The notes beneath the pieces are model-generated. The model had not been told where the DNA came from. It made no database searches and saw only the letters and a program-made list of their open reading frames with translations. This document shows positions 8,610 through 17,193 of a DNA stretch of 48,746 nucleotides, piece by piece; within the stretch, counting starts at the first letter, position 1; every line of letters starts with the position of its first letter. The DNA is taken from NCBI RefSeq assembly GCF_009828015.1, contig NZ_WTYG01000005.1:1-48746 (forward strand), given 5' to 3'. The stretch is from Qipengyuania citrea (lineage in GTDB: Bacteria; Pseudomonadota; Alphaproteobacteria; Sphingomonadales; Sphingomonadaceae). Both the position numbers and the translations under genes were made by a program.

Positions 8610-9398
8610 TTAGCCGCGCGCCGCATTCTCCAGCGGTTCGCCGGTGACCGGATAGCCGAAATCCTCACCTATATGCAGCCATGACCGGCCATCGGTATCG
8701 TCGATGAAGGGGGTAATGGTGCGCACGGGGATGGCTTCCGCCTGCGCGCGCGCGGCCGCGAAACTGTCGAACATCGCCAGCCGTTCGAGATTGCGCCGAG
8801 TCGGAAAGATCACCTTGATGTCACCCTGTTCGGCAGCGTCGAGCGCACCTTGTGCGCTGATCCAGAACAAATGCGTGTTTTCCGACAGGTCGGCTTCGAT
8901 CTCGACCGCCCCGGTGCCCAAATCGGCCAGATAGAAGCGCGTATCATAGACACGCGGGATCCGTTCGTTCTTGGGAAACCAGCGCGCAAACGGCACCAGC
9001 TGGTCCAGATCGAGTTCCCAGTTGAAATGTTCGAGCACGGGGGCAAGCTCGCCGGTTTGCTGAAGGAACCGGCGTGCGGCACGCGCCTTGTCGGCATCGA
9101 TTTCGCCCGCAAGCCCGATCGCGAGACCCGTCTCCTCCAGCGTTTCGCGAACCACTGCGACCTGGTGGGCCGCCTCTTCGGGATCGAGCGGTCCGCCGAT
9201 CCGCGCGCCGAGATCGAAATCGGCGGGATCGACCCGGCCGCCCGGGAACACCGCCATGCCGCCGGCGAATACCATTTCGCGCGAACGGATCGTCATCAGG
9301 ATTTCCGGCGGGCCGCCGGCCGGCGCATTGCGGAATATGACGACGGTGGCAGCGGGAATGCCTTCGGGCCCGGCTTGTGGTTGTTCGCTCATGCCCAT
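8610..9398 (-). CDS. NUDIX hydrolase, NUDT19-like
   Basis: 262 aa. It is expected to cleave a nucleoside diphosphate linked to another moiety (CoA-type substrates in the NUDT19 branch). The Nudix box is present but split: FPGGRVDPADFD, then an insertion, then VVRETLEETGL with the metal-binding REtleEE glutamates. This split box and the roughly 260-residue length fit the NUDT7/19-like branch rather than small Nudix enzymes. The start is either 9398 or the Met two codons later (MSEQPQ). It is a single gene and the substrate is inferred. Confidence 0.82.
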   Translation of the reverse strand: MGMSEQPQAGPEGIPAATVVIFRNAPAGGPPEILMTIRSREMVFAGGMAVFPGGRVDPADFDLGARIGGPLDPEEAAHQVAVVRETLEETGLAIGLAGEIDADKARAARRFLQQTGELAPVLEHFNWELDLDQLVPFARWFPKNERIPRVYDTRFYLADLGTGAVEIEADLSENTHLFWISAQGALDAAEQGDIKVIFPTRRNLERLAMFDSFAAARAQAEAIPVRTITPFIDDTDGRSWLHIGEDFGYPVTGEPLENAARG

Positions 9399-9602
9399 GT
9401 TGTGGCGGGGGGAGGGGGGAATGCCAAGCGCAAAGGTAAACAGCGCCTGTCGGGCTATTTTACACTAAGCATCGCGGGAAAAATCGCGTTTACCATTGAG
9501 GTGCGCCGGATAGCAGCGTTGCATGGAGTTTGGCACGGGGGATGCATATCGATGGGTATCATGTTCGGTCTTCAACGGAATGCTCCCCCCAGCATCCGGA
9601 CG
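9399..9602. other. Intergenic spacer upstream of the NUDIX gene
   Basis: No gene is supported. It must contain the NUDIX promoter on the minus strand. Confidence 0.35.
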
Positions 9603-9640
9603 AACAAAAGGCCCGCCCGGTTCTCCACCCGGCGGGCCTT
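9603..9640 (-). terminator. Rho-independent terminator after grxD
   Basis: Stem AAGGCCCGCC (9608-9617) pairs perfectly with 9631-9640, with a further GG/CC pair inside. On the minus strand the stem is followed by TTTTGTT. It lies 49 bp beyond the grxD stop. Confidence 0.85.
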
Positions 9641-9688
9641 ACCCGTTCTGGGAGGATACGGCGCGCGTGACGCCGTATCGCAAAATCA

Positions 9689-10018
9689 TCAAGACGCCTT
9701 GGCGACCTGCTTTTCGTCGAGCATCTGCTGGAGTTCGCCGGCTTCGAACATCTCCATCATGATATCGCTGCCGCCCACGAATTCGCCCTTCACATAAAGC
9801 TGCGGGATCGTCGGCCAGTCCGAATAGGCCTTGATACCCTGGCGGATCTCCATGTCCTGCAGCACGTCGACGCTGTCATAGGCGACACCGCAGTGATCGA
9901 GAATGGCCACCGCGCGGCTGGAAAAGCCGCACTGCGGGAAGAGCGGCGTGCCCTTCATGAAAAGCGTGACGTCGTTGGCGCCAACGATGTCGGCGATGCG
10001 CTGGTTGGTGTCGGACAT
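9689..10018 (-). CDS. grxD: Monothiol glutaredoxin GrxD (Grx4 type)
   Basis: 109 aa. It carries the single-cysteine CGFS active site (FPQCGFSS, about residue 30), preceded by the MKGTP motif, plus the [16 protein letters not shown] glutathione-binding loop. Such proteins bind a [2Fe-2S] cluster bridged by glutathione and deliver Fe-S clusters, often as a heterodimer with a BolA protein. A BolA gene lies directly upstream on the same strand. The start at 10018 (MSDTNQ) is chosen for family fit; the frame stays open further upstream. Confidence 0.95.
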   Translation of the reverse strand: MSDTNQRIADIVGANDVTLFMKGTPLFPQCGFSSRAVAILDHCGVAYDSVDVLQDMEIRQGIKAYSDWPTIPQLYVKGEFVGGSDIMMEMFEAGELQQMLDEKQVAKAS

Positions 10019-10052
10019 CGGCCCGTCCTTTGTATGAATCTGGTGGTCGGAA

Positions 10053-10286
10053 TCAGGTGGGGGCTTGGGTGGTGAGTTGCAAGGCGTGCAGTTCGCCGCC
10101 CATGCGCCCGCCCAACGCGTCATACACCAGCTTGTGCTGCTTGACGCGTGTCAGCCCCGCAAATTGGGGCGCCGTGACCTTGGCCGCCCAGTGGTCGTTA
10201 TCGCCCGCAAGGTCGCGCATCTCGACGCTGGCACCGGGCAGGGCTTCCTCGATCAACGCGACGATGTCGTCGGCAGCCATCGGCAT
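10053..10286 (-). CDS. BolA/IbaG family protein
   Basis: 77 aa. Residues read as a BolA fold, with [20 protein letters not shown] (the helix-loop holding the conserved VxQHxxVY-type motif, here [13 protein letters not shown]). BolA proteins pair with monothiol glutaredoxins in Fe-S trafficking, and grxD is the next gene (34-bp gap). It is separated from the upstream zeta subunit gene by 4 bp, so the three genes look co-transcribed. Confidence 0.92.
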   Translation of the reverse strand: MPMAADDIVALIEEALPGASVEMRDLAGDNDHWAAKVTAPQFAGLTRVKQHKLVYDALGGRMGGELHALQLTTQAPT

Positions 10287-10290
10287 CCGA

Positions 10291-10617
10291 TCAGGCCCCG
10301 TCGCTCATGAACTGGCGCCGCGCTTCGACAGCGCATTCTTCCAGCTTGGTGCGGATATCGGACTCGCTGACGTCGCAGTCGGCCGCTGTGAGATCGCCCA
10401 GCAGCTTGCGGATCACGTCTTCGTCGCCCGCTTCCTCGAAATCGGCCTGCACGACCGCTTTCTTGTAAGCGTCGGTTTCCTCGTCGGTCAGTCCCATCAG
10501 GCCTGCCGCCCATTCGCCGACCAGGCGGTTGCGCCGGGCGGCGATCTTGAAGGCGTTTTCCTCGTCAAAGGCGAACTTGGCTTCCTCGCCGCGCTCGCGA
10601 TCCTTGAAATCGGTCAT
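10291..10617 (-). CDS. ATPase inhibitor zeta subunit (DUF1476)
   Basis: 108 aa. It matches the alphaproteobacterial F1FO-ATPase inhibitor zeta family. The N-terminal inhibitory segment is FKDRERGEEAKFAFDEENAF, followed by FKIAARRNRLVGEWAAGLMG and a four-helix C-terminal bundle. In Paracoccus the N terminus blocks ATP hydrolysis by F1. A good ribosome binding site (GAGAGGA) precedes the ATG. It is first of a likely zeta-bolA-grxD operon. The functional link between ATPase control and Fe-S delivery is not established. Confidence 0.9.
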   Translation of the reverse strand: MTDFKDRERGEEAKFAFDEENAFKIAARRNRLVGEWAAGLMGLTDEETDAYKKAVVQADFEEAGDEDVIRKLLGDLTAADCDVSESDIRTKLEECAVEARRQFMSDGA

Positions 10618-10709
10618 GATGGTCCTCTCGGGATGGAATCTTGGGGGCCGGAATAGGCCCGGCCCCGCAAGCCCGCAAGGGCGCTTGTGTGATCCTCCCG
10701 CGCGAGCAG

Positions 10710-11708
10710 CTATTCCATTGTGACCACGAGCTTGCCGATCGCGCCGCGGTTTTCGAGCTTGGCGATGGCCTCATGTGCGCGTTCGATCGGATAGGTTTCG
10801 CTGACCAGCGGATTGATCTTGCCCGCCTTCCACAGGTCGAACAGTTCCTCGATATTGCGCTGATTGCGCTCGGGCTCGCGCGCGGTAAAGGCGCCCCAGA
10901 ACACGCCGCGGATGTCGCAGCTCTTGAGCAGGGTGAGGTTGAGCGGCATCTTGGCGATCCCGGCGGGGAAGCCGATCACGAGGAAACGGCCTTCCCAGGC
11001 GATCGCGCGCAATGCGGGTTCGGAATAATCGCCGCCGACGATGTCGTAGACGATATCCGCGCCATTGGGGCCGACCGCCGCCTTGAAGTCGCTCGCCAGT
11101 TGCTTGGAGGTATCCTTGTCGAACGGCGCGCGCGGATAGATCACTACTTCGTCGGCGCCGTGCTGCCTGGCGACTGCGCCCTTTTCCTCGGTCGAAACCG
11201 CGGCCACGACGCGGCAGCCATAGGCCTTCGCCAGTTCGACCGCCGACAGGCCGACACCGCCCGCTGCGCCGAGCACGAGGACGGTTTCGCCCTCCTTGAT
11301 ATCGCCGCGGTCCTTCAGGCCGTGGATCGTGGTGCCATAGGTCATCAGCAGCGCGCTGGCTTTTACCAGGTCGATCCCCTCGGGCACCTTGAACAGCCGT
11401 TCGGCCGCCACCGCGACCTTTTCCTGCAGCCCGCCATTGCCGATGCCGCACATCACGCGGTCGCCCACGGCGAAGCCTTCGACGCCCTCGCCCAGTGCCT
11501 CGATCGTGCCCGAGATCTCGCCACCCGGAGCAAACGGGCGGGGCGGCTTGAACTGGTACATGTCGCGGATAATCAGCGTGTCGGGAAAATTGATGGCGCA
11601 GGCAGCGACCTTGACCAGCACTTCGCCCTTGGCGGGGGTGGGGGCGTCGATATCCTCGACGACCAGGGTTTCGGGTCCGCCGGTTTCCTTTGAAAGGACT
11701 GCCTTCAC
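10710..11708 (-). CDS. NADPH:quinone oxidoreductase, zinc-independent MDR family
   Basis: 332 aa. It is a medium-chain dehydrogenase/reductase of the quinone oxidoreductase (QOR) class. It has an N-terminal GroES-like fold without zinc ligands, the NADPH-binding motif [22 protein letters not shown] (about residues 140-162) and AAVSTEEK after the second beta strand. It is expected to reduce quinones or enones. It starts with GTG at 11708, preceded by GAGGAGAG. That GTG overlaps the leuD stop by four bases (GTGA), so translation is probably coupled to leuD. Confidence 0.88.
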   Translation of the reverse strand: MKAVLSKETGGPETLVVEDIDAPTPAKGEVLVKVAACAINFPDTLIIRDMYQFKPPRPFAPGGEISGTIEALGEGVEGFAVGDRVMCGIGNGGLQEKVAVAAERLFKVPEGIDLVKASALLMTYGTTIHGLKDRGDIKEGETVLVLGAAGGVGLSAVELAKAYGCRVVAAVSTEEKGAVARQHGADEVVIYPRAPFDKDTSKQLASDFKAAVGPNGADIVYDIVGGDYSEPALRAIAWEGRFLVIGFPAGIAKMPLNLTLLKSCDIRGVFWGAFTAREPERNQRNIEELFDLWKAGKINPLVSETYPIERAHEAIAKLENRGAIGKLVVTME

Positions 11709-12310
11709 GCTGCTTCTCTCCTCTGTGGTTTGTCGAGCCAGGGCAGGGCGCCCCCGCGCGTCTGTTCGTGTTGTGTGATGGCGCTTTCGCTGCCCAGCGT
11801 CAGGCCGATCTCGTCGAGTCCCTCGAGCAGGCAGCGTTTGCGGAACGGATCGATCTCGAATGCGAAGCGATCCTGGAATGGCGTTGTGACGACCTGGTTC
11901 TCGAGGTCGATGGTGATCGGCTGCTCTTTCGCGACCTCGAGCAGGCGATCGACATGTTCCTGCGGCAATTCGACCGCGAGGATACCGTTCTTGAAGGCGT
12001 TGCCGGCGAAAATGTCGGAAAAGCTGGGCGCGATCACTGCGGCAAGACCCATGTCGAGCATCGCCCATGCGGCATGTTCGCGGCTCGATCCGCAGCCGAA
12101 ATTGTCGCCCGCGATCAGGATCGGCGCCTGCGCGAAATCCTCGACATCGAAGGGGTTGCCCGGGGTTGCGCGGATCGTCTCGAACGCGCCTTCGCCGAGG
12201 CCTTCGCGGCTGACCGTCTTCAGCCAGTGCGCGGGAATAATCACATCGGTGTCGATATTTTTCAGCCCCAGCGGAATCGCGCGGCCTTCGATCGTGGACA
12301 CGGCTTTCAT
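11705..12310 (-). CDS. leuD: 3-isopropylmalate dehydratase small subunit
   Basis: 201 aa swivel subunit of isopropylmalate isomerase, which converts 2- to 3-isopropylmalate in leucine synthesis together with LeuC. Typical segments are [38 protein letters not shown] (substrate-binding loop) and [19 protein letters not shown] at 12310 is chosen by family length; the frame is open further upstream. It is downstream of leuC and a small membrane-protein gene, and overlaps the oxidoreductase gene. Confidence 0.96.
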   Translation of the reverse strand: MKAVSTIEGRAIPLGLKNIDTDVIIPAHWLKTVSREGLGEGAFETIRATPGNPFDVEDFAQAPILIAGDNFGCGSSREHAAWAMLDMGLAAVIAPSFSDIFAGNAFKNGILAVELPQEHVDRLLEVAKEQPITIDLENQVVTTPFQDRFAFEIDPFRKRCLLEGLDEIGLTLGSESAITQHEQTRGGALPWLDKPQRREAA

Positions 12311-12389
12311 CGCACGGCCCCCGCCACGCGTGGCGCAGTCCCAAATCCTGATTTCGGCGCCATGGCTCTCCCCCCAGCGACGTGTGAGA

Positions 12390-12548
12390 TCAATCGGTTT
12401 CGGGATTTTCCCCCGAAGGGATCGGACCCGGCTGGCGCGGTCCGTTCTTCTTTTCCTTGCGCTTGTTCGCATAGAGCAAGGCTGCGGCAACGGCGGCGGA
12501 GCCGATGGCCCCGACGATGGCGGCTTTTCCGGAAAGCTTCTTGGTCAT
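12390..12548 (-). CDS. Small membrane protein between leuC and leuD
   Basis: 52 aa. It has an N-terminal basic patch (MTKKLSGK), one hydrophobic helix [18 protein letters not shown], then a charged tail [15 protein letters not shown] ending ENPETD. It starts 6 bp after the leuC stop and ends 79 bp before leuD, so it is probably translated from the leuCD transcript. I recognise no family. The clear start, membrane helix and stop make a real gene likely. No role in leucine synthesis can be assigned. Confidence 0.65.
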   Translation of the reverse strand: MTKKLSGKAAIVGAIGSAAVAAALLYANKRKEKKNGPRQPGPIPSGENPETD

Positions 12549-12554
12549 CGGTTC

Positions 12555-14012
12555 TCAATGGTCAGCCACCGTTCGCTTGGCAAGGGGTAGCTTGCGCACA
12601 TCGGCGAGCCGCCCCGTAACCGCGGCGGCAGCCGCCATTGCCGGGCTGACCAGATGGGTGCGTGCGCCCGGCCCTTGGCGGCCGACGAAATTGCGGTTGC
12701 TGGTCGATGCGCAGCGTTCGCCGGGTGGTACCTTGTCGGGATTCATCGCGAGACAGGCCGAACAGCCCGGTTCGCGCCATTCGAAACCGGCGTCCGTGAA
12801 TATCCGATCGAGTCCCTCGGCTTCGGCGGCCCGCTTGACCAGTCCCGAACCGGGCACGACAATCGCCCAGCGGACATTGAGCGCCTTGGTGCGGCCCTCG
12901 AGCACCTGCGCCGCGGCGCGCAGGTCCTCGATCCGGCTGTTGGTGCAGCTGCCGATGAAGACATTCTCGACCGCGATGTCCTCGATCCGCATGCCGGGTT
13001 CCAGCCCCATGTAATCGAGGCTCTTGCGCGCGGCTTCCTGTTTGGAAGGGTCGGCGAAGCTGGCGGGTTCGGGGACGGTGCCGCCGACCGGCACGACATC
13101 CTCAGGGCTGGTCCCCCAGCTGACCGTCGGCTCGATGTCGGCGGCATCGATCACGACCGATTTGTCGAACACCGCGCCATCGTCGGTCACCAGCGAGCGC
13201 CACCATGCGACTGCGCGGTCCCAATCGTCGCCGCGCGGCGCATAGGGGCGGCCGCGAAGGTAGTCGAAGACGATATCGTCGGGGGCGATAAGTCCGGCGC
13301 GGGCACCGCCTTCGATACTCATGTTGCAGACCGTCAGGCGGCCTTCGACGCTCATCTTGCGGAACACCTCACCCCGGTATTCGATGACATGGCCGGTGCC
13401 CCCGGCAGTGCCGATGACGCCGATGATATGCAGGATCAGGTCCTTGGGCGTGACGCCCGGGCCCAGCGCGCCATCGACGCGGACTTCCATCGATTTCGAG
13501 CGGCGCAACTGCAGCGTCTGCGTGGCCAGCACGTGTTCGACCTCGCTGGTTCCGATCCCGAAGGCCAGCGCGCCGATGCCGCCGTGCGCGGCGGTATGGC
13601 TGTCGCCGCATACGATGGTCGCACCGGGCAGCGAGAAACCCTGCTCGGGGCCGACGACATGGACGATGCCCTGCTCGGGCGCGACCGCATCGATGTAATC
13701 GATTCCAAATCCGGGGGCGTTGCGTTCGAGCGCGGCGAGCTGGGCAGCGCTTTGTGCATCCTCGATCGGCAGCCGCGAACCATCCGCGGCCACCCGCGGC
13801 GTGGTGGGCAGGTTATGGTCGGGGACCGCCAGCGTCAGGTCGGGACGGCGCACCTGCCGTCCGGCCAGGCGCAGCGCGTCGAAGGCCTGCGGGCTGGTGA
13901 CCTCGTGAACCAGGTGACGGTCGATATAGAGCAGGCAGGTGCCATCGTCGCGCTGTTCGACGACATGCTGGTCCCAGATCTTCTCGTAAAGCGTGCGCGG
14001 TGTGTTGCCCAT
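12555..14012 (-). CDS. leuC: 3-isopropylmalate dehydratase large subunit
   Basis: 485 aa aconitase-superfamily subunit carrying the catalytic [4Fe-4S] cluster. It shows [12 protein letters not shown] at the N terminus, [21 protein letters not shown], cluster cysteine in [17 protein letters not shown], and [11 protein letters not shown] with the remaining two cysteines. It forms the enzyme with LeuD. ATG at 14012 (MGNTPRT) fits the family. It faces the divergent thioesterase gene across about 90 bp. Confidence 0.97.
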   Translation of the reverse strand: MGNTPRTLYEKIWDQHVVEQRDDGTCLLYIDRHLVHEVTSPQAFDALRLAGRQVRRPDLTLAVPDHNLPTTPRVAADGSRLPIEDAQSAAQLAALERNAPGFGIDYIDAVAPEQGIVHVVGPEQGFSLPGATIVCGDSHTAAHGGIGALAFGIGTSEVEHVLATQTLQLRRSKSMEVRVDGALGPGVTPKDLILHIIGVIGTAGGTGHVIEYRGEVFRKMSVEGRLTVCNMSIEGGARAGLIAPDDIVFDYLRGRPYAPRGDDWDRAVAWWRSLVTDDGAVFDKSVVIDAADIEPTVSWGTSPEDVVPVGGTVPEPASFADPSKQEAARKSLDYMGLEPGMRIEDIAVENVFIGSCTNSRIEDLRAAAQVLEGRTKALNVRWAIVVPGSGLVKRAAEAEGLDRIFTDAGFEWREPGCSACLAMNPDKVPPGERCASTSNRNFVGRQGPGARTHLVSPAMAAAAAVTGRLADVRKLPLAKRTVADH

Positions 14013-14103
14013 GGCCCGGGAATGTGCGGGAGGAAGCCCACCTGCGCAAAAAGGCAAAACAAGAGTCTTCCAAACTTAACCTTTCCCTGCTCTACTGACA
14101 TGA

Positions 14104-14529
14104 ATGTCAGCAAAGCCATTCACCTTTCCGATCAAGGTCCTCCCGGACGATATCGATTTCATGGGGCACGTGAACAACGCGCGCTATCTCAACTGGGTGC
14201 AGGACACCGTGCTCGCGCACTGGCAGAAACTCGCCCCCGCCGAGGAAGTGGCCAGCAAGGCCTGGGTCGCGCTCAAGCACGAGATCACCTATCGCCGCCC
14301 GGCCTTTCTCGACGATGATGTCATTGCCGAAACCGTGCTGGAGAAGATCGCCGGCGCGCGCAGTTTCTACAATACGGTGATTCGCCGCGGCGAAGACGTG
14401 CTGGCCGAAGTGCAGAGCATGTGGTGCTGCATCGATGCCAAGAGCCTGCGACCGGCACGAATCAGCCGCGAAGTCGCCGAAACCTGTTTCGGCCTGCCCG
14501 GCAAGCCGAAGGCGCAAACCGGCAGCTAA
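14104..14529 (+). CDS. Acyl-CoA thioesterase, 4HBT hot-dog fold
   Basis: 141 aa single hot-dog domain. DIDFMGHVNNARYLNWVQD contains the Asp and HVNN signature of the 4-hydroxybenzoyl-CoA thioesterase/YbgC class. It should hydrolyse acyl-CoA thioesters in the cytoplasm. It lies 49 bp before crtZ on the same strand, so the two may be co-transcribed. The substrate is unknown. Confidence 0.85.
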   Translation: MSAKPFTFPIKVLPDDIDFMGHVNNARYLNWVQDTVLAHWQKLAPAEEVASKAWVALKHEITYRRPAFLDDDVIAETVLEKIAGARSFYNTVIRRGEDVLAEVQSMWCCIDAKSLRPARISREVAETCFGLPGKPKAQTGS

Positions 14530-14578
14530 AGCGCCGACCGCCCTTTGCCTGCCGCGCGCTAGCTCCTATATTCACGCA

Positions 14579-15097
14579 ATGGCCGTTTTCATCCCCGCAC
14601 TGATCGTTCTGGCGACCGTGGTCGCGATGGAATGGGTCGCATGGGCGAGCCACAAATACATCATGCATGGCTTCGGCTGGGGGTGGCACCGAGACCATCA
14701 CGAACCGCACGACAATCTGCTTGAGAAAAACGATCTCTATGCGGTCGTCGGCGCGGCGATGAGCATTTCGATGTTCGCGCTGGGCAGCGAATGGGTGATG
14801 GGCGAGGGGGCCTGGTGGCCGGCCACGTGGATCGGGCTCGGCATAATGGCATATGGCCTCATCTACACGCTGGTGCATGACGGGCTGGTTCACCAGCGCT
14901 ACTTCAAATGGGTCCCCAAGAGCGGTTACGCCAAGCGTCTGGTCCAGGCGCACAAGCTGCACCATGCCACGATCGGCAAGGAAGGCGGGGTCAGCTTCGG
15001 CTTCGTCTTCGCCCGCAGCCCGGCAGCACTCAAGGCCGAATTGCGCCGCCAGCGCGAAGCGGGCATCGCCATCGTACGCGAAAGCGCCGGAGCCTGA
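14579..15097 (+). CDS. crtZ: Beta-carotene hydroxylase
   Basis: 172 aa membrane di-iron hydroxylase that adds 3-hydroxyls to beta-ionone rings, giving zeaxanthin-type pigments. Histidine motifs are HKYIMHGFGWGWHRDHHEPH near the N terminus, HDGLVHQR in the middle and AHKLHHA near the C terminus. About four membrane helices separate them. ATG at 14579 fits family length. It is the only carotenoid gene in this window, so the main crt cluster is elsewhere. A pigmented organism is implied. Confidence 0.95.
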   Translation: MAVFIPALIVLATVVAMEWVAWASHKYIMHGFGWGWHRDHHEPHDNLLEKNDLYAVVGAAMSISMFALGSEWVMGEGAWWPATWIGLGIMAYGLIYTLVHDGLVHQRYFKWVPKSGYAKRLVQAHKLHHATIGKEGGVSFGFVFARSPAALKAELRRQREAGIAIVRESAGA

Positions 15098-15110
15098 GGC
15101 CCCGGCGCTT
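15082..15110. terminator. Hairpin at the crtZ / psp-operon convergent junction
   Basis: AAGCGCCGG (15082-15090) pairs with CCGGCGCTT (15102-15110) around the crtZ stop codon. The two transcription units converge here, so it may stop both. There is no T-run on either side, so this is a weak terminator call. Confidence 0.4.
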
Positions 15111-15130
15111 CCAGTCCGCCGTGTGCGGTC

Positions 15131-15289
15131 TTACTTGGCGTAGTTTACATACAATCCGTGGATCAGGCCGGGGATATAACCCAGCAGCGTCAGCACCAGA
15201 TTGATCAGCGCGGTCTTGCCGAGCCCGTGCTTGGCGGCAACGCCGAGCGGGGGCAGCAGGATGGTCGCGATAAGAATAAGAATTGCCAT
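15131..15289 (-). CDS. Pmp3/YqaE family membrane peptide (UPF0057)
   Basis: 52 aa with two hydrophobic helices: AILILIATILLPPLGVAA, then LINLVLTLLGYIPGLIHGLY. The LPPLGV and GYIPGLIHGLYV motifs define the family, which is linked to membrane potential and salt or cold stress. ATG at 15289 is preceded by AAGGAC. It is last in the minus-strand run that begins with the psp genes, 73 bp after the DUF454 gene, so it may be part of the same stress operon. Confidence 0.9.
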   Translation of the reverse strand: MAILILIATILLPPLGVAAKHGLGKTALINLVLTLLGYIPGLIHGLYVNYAK

Positions 15290-15362
15290 GGGAAATGTCC
15301 TTTTGTCGTCCCTCCCGTCGTTCGGGTCATCAACGGGCCGGGGCGCGCGCGGTTCCGCCGGC

Positions 15363-15713
15363 CTATTCGTTGCGCGTGGCAATCCAGCTGCCGCAGATCA
15401 CCAGCACGGCGACTGAAATCCAGTACCAGGGATGGCCGAGCGTATACCAGGTGAACACCGCGCCAGTGGCCATCGCGCCGATCGCCATGGTCTTCGACCT
15501 GCGGCTTATCGCACGGCGCTCGCGCCAGTCTTTCACATGCGGCCCCCAGTGGGGATGATCGAGGATCTTCTGCTCGAGCTCGGGATTCGACCGGGCGAAG
15601 AAATAGACTGCCAGGAGGAGAAAAGGCACGGTCGGCATGATGGGCAAAGCCGCACCCACGGCGCCAAGCCCGACGGCAAGGAAGCCGAGGCCCTTGTAGA
15701 GCGGCCGTTTCAA
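15363..15713 (-). CDS. DUF454 (YbaN-like) inner-membrane protein
   Basis: About 116 aa. LYKGLGFLAVGLGAVGAALPIMPTVPFLLLA is the conserved DUF454 start. It is followed by FARSNPELEQKILDHPHWG and ERRAISRRSKTMAI, then two more helices. The function of the family is unknown. Family similarity begins at KRPLYKG, directly after a TTG at 15713, one base beyond the sufE stop. An ATG at 15758 would add 15 residues overlapping sufE, and either start is possible. Confidence 0.82.
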   Translation of the reverse strand: MKRPLYKGLGFLAVGLGAVGAALPIMPTVPFLLLAVYFFARSNPELEQKILDHPHWGPHVKDWRERRAISRRSKTMAIGAMATGAVFTWYTLGHPWYWISVAVLVICGSWIATRNE

Positions 15714-15714
15714 G

Positions 15715-16122
15715 TCACCCGGCCGCGATTCGCGCCGCGTGCTCCCGGACGAGTGCAATCATGTTCGGCACGCCCTGCGTGCGATTGCTCGACAGCTGGT
15801 TCTTGAGATCGAAGGGTTCGAGCGCGCCAGCCACGTCCATGGCCGCCACTTCGTGGGCAGGGCGATCCTGGACGGCGGCAATCACCAGCGCGACGATCCC
15901 CTTGGTGATCGCAGCGTTGCTGTCGGCCAGGAAGTGCAGCGTGTCGGCCTCGCCGGTGGGATAGACCCACACCTGTGCCGAACAGCCGCGCACCAGCGTG
16001 GCATCGGTCTTGAGGGCATCGGGCATCGCTTCGAGTTCGCGGCCCAGTTCGATCAGCAGGCGATAGCGTTCGTCGCCTTCGAGGAACTCGTATTCTTCGG
16101 CGATGTCGGAAAGTGTGCGCAT
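15715..16122 (-). CDS. sufE: SufE-family cysteine desulfuration protein
   Basis: 135 aa. SufE accepts persulfide sulfur from the SufS cysteine desulfurase for Fe-S assembly. The acceptor cysteine is C47 in LVRGCSAQVWV. The C-terminal half has LKNQLSSNRTQGVPNM, also typical. It lies 41 bp after the 58-aa membrane-protein gene and just before the DUF454 gene. No other suf gene is nearby, so it is an orphan copy riding at the end of the psp-like operon. Confidence 0.92.
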   Translation of the reverse strand: MRTLSDIAEEYEFLEGDERYRLLIELGRELEAMPDALKTDATLVRGCSAQVWVYPTGEADTLHFLADSNAAITKGIVALVIAAVQDRPAHEVAAMDVAGALEPFDLKNQLSSNRTQGVPNMIALVREHAARIAAG

Positions 16123-16163
16123 GCCGCGCCTTTAGCGGGCGTGCCTGCGGGCGTCCATCGGGC

Positions 16164-16340
16164 TTAGCCGAACAGGCCGCCGGGCCGGGTGAGCGCATGG
16201 TAGAGCACGTAGAACCAGCCGAAAAAGCCATGGATCGCGGCCCAGACGATCGAGCCGTGCAGGCTCCAGCTGATGGCCACCGCAATCGCACTGCCAAGGC
16301 CGATCCCGGCGCGCGCGGCGTCGGTGCGGACCACGGTCAC
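16164..16340 (-). CDS. Small two-helix membrane protein in the psp-like array
   Basis: 58 aa, GTG start at 16340 overlapping the previous gene's stop by four bases (GTGA). It is hydrophobic almost throughout (IGLGSAIAVAISWSLHGSIV, then IHGFFGWFYVLYHAL) and ends RPGGLFG. It lacks the PspB-like coiled coil of the six genes upstream. No family is recognised. Tight coupling to the array suggests it works with it. Confidence 0.65.
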   Translation of the reverse strand: MTVVRTDAARAGIGLGSAIAVAISWSLHGSIVWAAIHGFFGWFYVLYHALTRPGGLFG

Positions 16341-16576
16341 AGGTCGACGCCGCTGGCGATGGCTTCGAGTTTCTTGATCCGTTCCTTCAGGTCGGCCAGC
16401 TCGATCCGCGCCGCGCCGATCGTCGATCCGCTGTCGGGCCGGTCGGCCGCGGGGTGGCGGTCCAACTCCTCGCGCTTGAGCGCCAGCCAGCCCTGCCAGG
16501 CGCGCAGGAGGGCGGCGGCCACGATGGTCAGGCCGACCAGCGCTGCGCCTGCGATTATCAAAGTCGGTTCGAACAT
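16337..16576 (-). CDS. PspB-like small membrane coiled-coil protein (array member 6)
   Basis: 79 aa. One N-terminal helix (LIIAGAALVGLTIVAAALL) is followed by a basic stretch WQGWLALKREELDRH and a C-terminal coil ELADLKERIKKLEAIASGVDL. The coil is a shortened form of the RVLERI(V/A)TD motif in its neighbours, and the LRD tail is lost. It starts 30 bp after array member 5 and overlaps the 58-aa gene. Membrane anchoring with a cytoplasmic coil is inferred by analogy to PspB. Confidence 0.7.
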   Translation of the reverse strand: MFEPTLIIAGAALVGLTIVAAALLRAWQGWLALKREELDRHPAADRPDSGSTIGAARIELADLKERIKKLEAIASGVDL

Positions 16577-16606
16577 AACCTCATGTCCTCCTTGAACCTC
16601 GCCGCC

Positions 16607-16882
16607 TCAATCGGACTGCTTGTCGCGCAGTTCTTCGATTTCGGCGGCGATCTGCTTGGTTTGCCGTGCATCGAGCGAATTGTTGTCGGTCGCGATCCGT
16701 TCGAGCACCTTGATGCGTTCGCGCAATTCCTCGACTTCGCGTTTCTCGGCGGCAGAGATACGATCCTCGCTCTCTTGCTGCCGGCCGCGTTCGATGCGTC
16801 CCATTGCCCGGTAGCGCTCGCGCATGATGGCGGCGATCGTGGCAATCGCGACGATTGCGACAATGGCGGTCCAGAAACTCAT
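16607..16882 (-). CDS. PspB-like small membrane coiled-coil protein (array member 5)
   Basis: 91 aa. The membrane helix is FWTAIVAIVAIATIAAIM. It is followed by the basic RERYRAMGRIERGRQQ and a long coil with EELRERIKVLERIATDNNSL, then QIAAEIEELRDKQSD. The LRERIKVLERIATD core matches its neighbours and resembles the PspB motif. ATG at 16882 overlaps the stop of member 4 (ATGA). The gene is easily missed because the same frame stays open far upstream. Confidence 0.78.
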   Translation of the reverse strand: MSFWTAIVAIVAIATIAAIMRERYRAMGRIERGRQQESEDRISAAEKREVEELRERIKVLERIATDNNSLDARQTKQIAAEIEELRDKQSD

Positions 16883-17193
16883 CGGGTCGCTCCCTGCGGC
16901 ATGGTGCGGACCTCGATTTCCTGCAGGTCGCGCAATTCGTCGATCTGCGATGCCAGCGCGTGATTGCCGTCGGTGGCAATGCGTTCGAGCACGCGGATGC
17001 GTTCTTCCAGCTGGCGATGTTCGGTATTGCCCGTGGCCGCTTGTCCGGCCTTGGCTTCGGCGATCCGCGCTTCCAGCTCGAGCCTCTGCAACTTGTGGGC
17101 CCGGCTGCGGTTGCCCGCGACCGTACCGAAGGTCAGCACGATCAGCAGGATGGCGAGCACGAAACCGAAGATCAGAAGCAGGTCGGCATCCAT
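16879..17193 (-). CDS. PspB-like small membrane coiled-coil protein (array member 4)
   Basis: 104 aa. The N-terminal helix is LLLIFGFVLAILLIVLTFG. A charged coil (KLQRLELEARIAEAKAG) is followed by QLEERIRVLERIATDGNHAL and ASQIDELRDLQEIE. The start at 17193 shares one base with the stop of member 3 (TGATG), and its own stop overlaps member 5 (ATGA). Confidence 0.8.
   Translation of the reverse strand: MDADLLLIFGFVLAILLIVLTFGTVAGNRSRAHKLQRLELEARIAEAKAGQAATGNTEHRQLEERIRVLERIATDGNHALASQIDELRDLQEIEVRTMPQGATR

Noticed and set aside
12654..14318. 554-codon plus-strand frame across leuC
   Set aside because: It is antisense to leuC and runs into the thioesterase start. No domain is recognisable.
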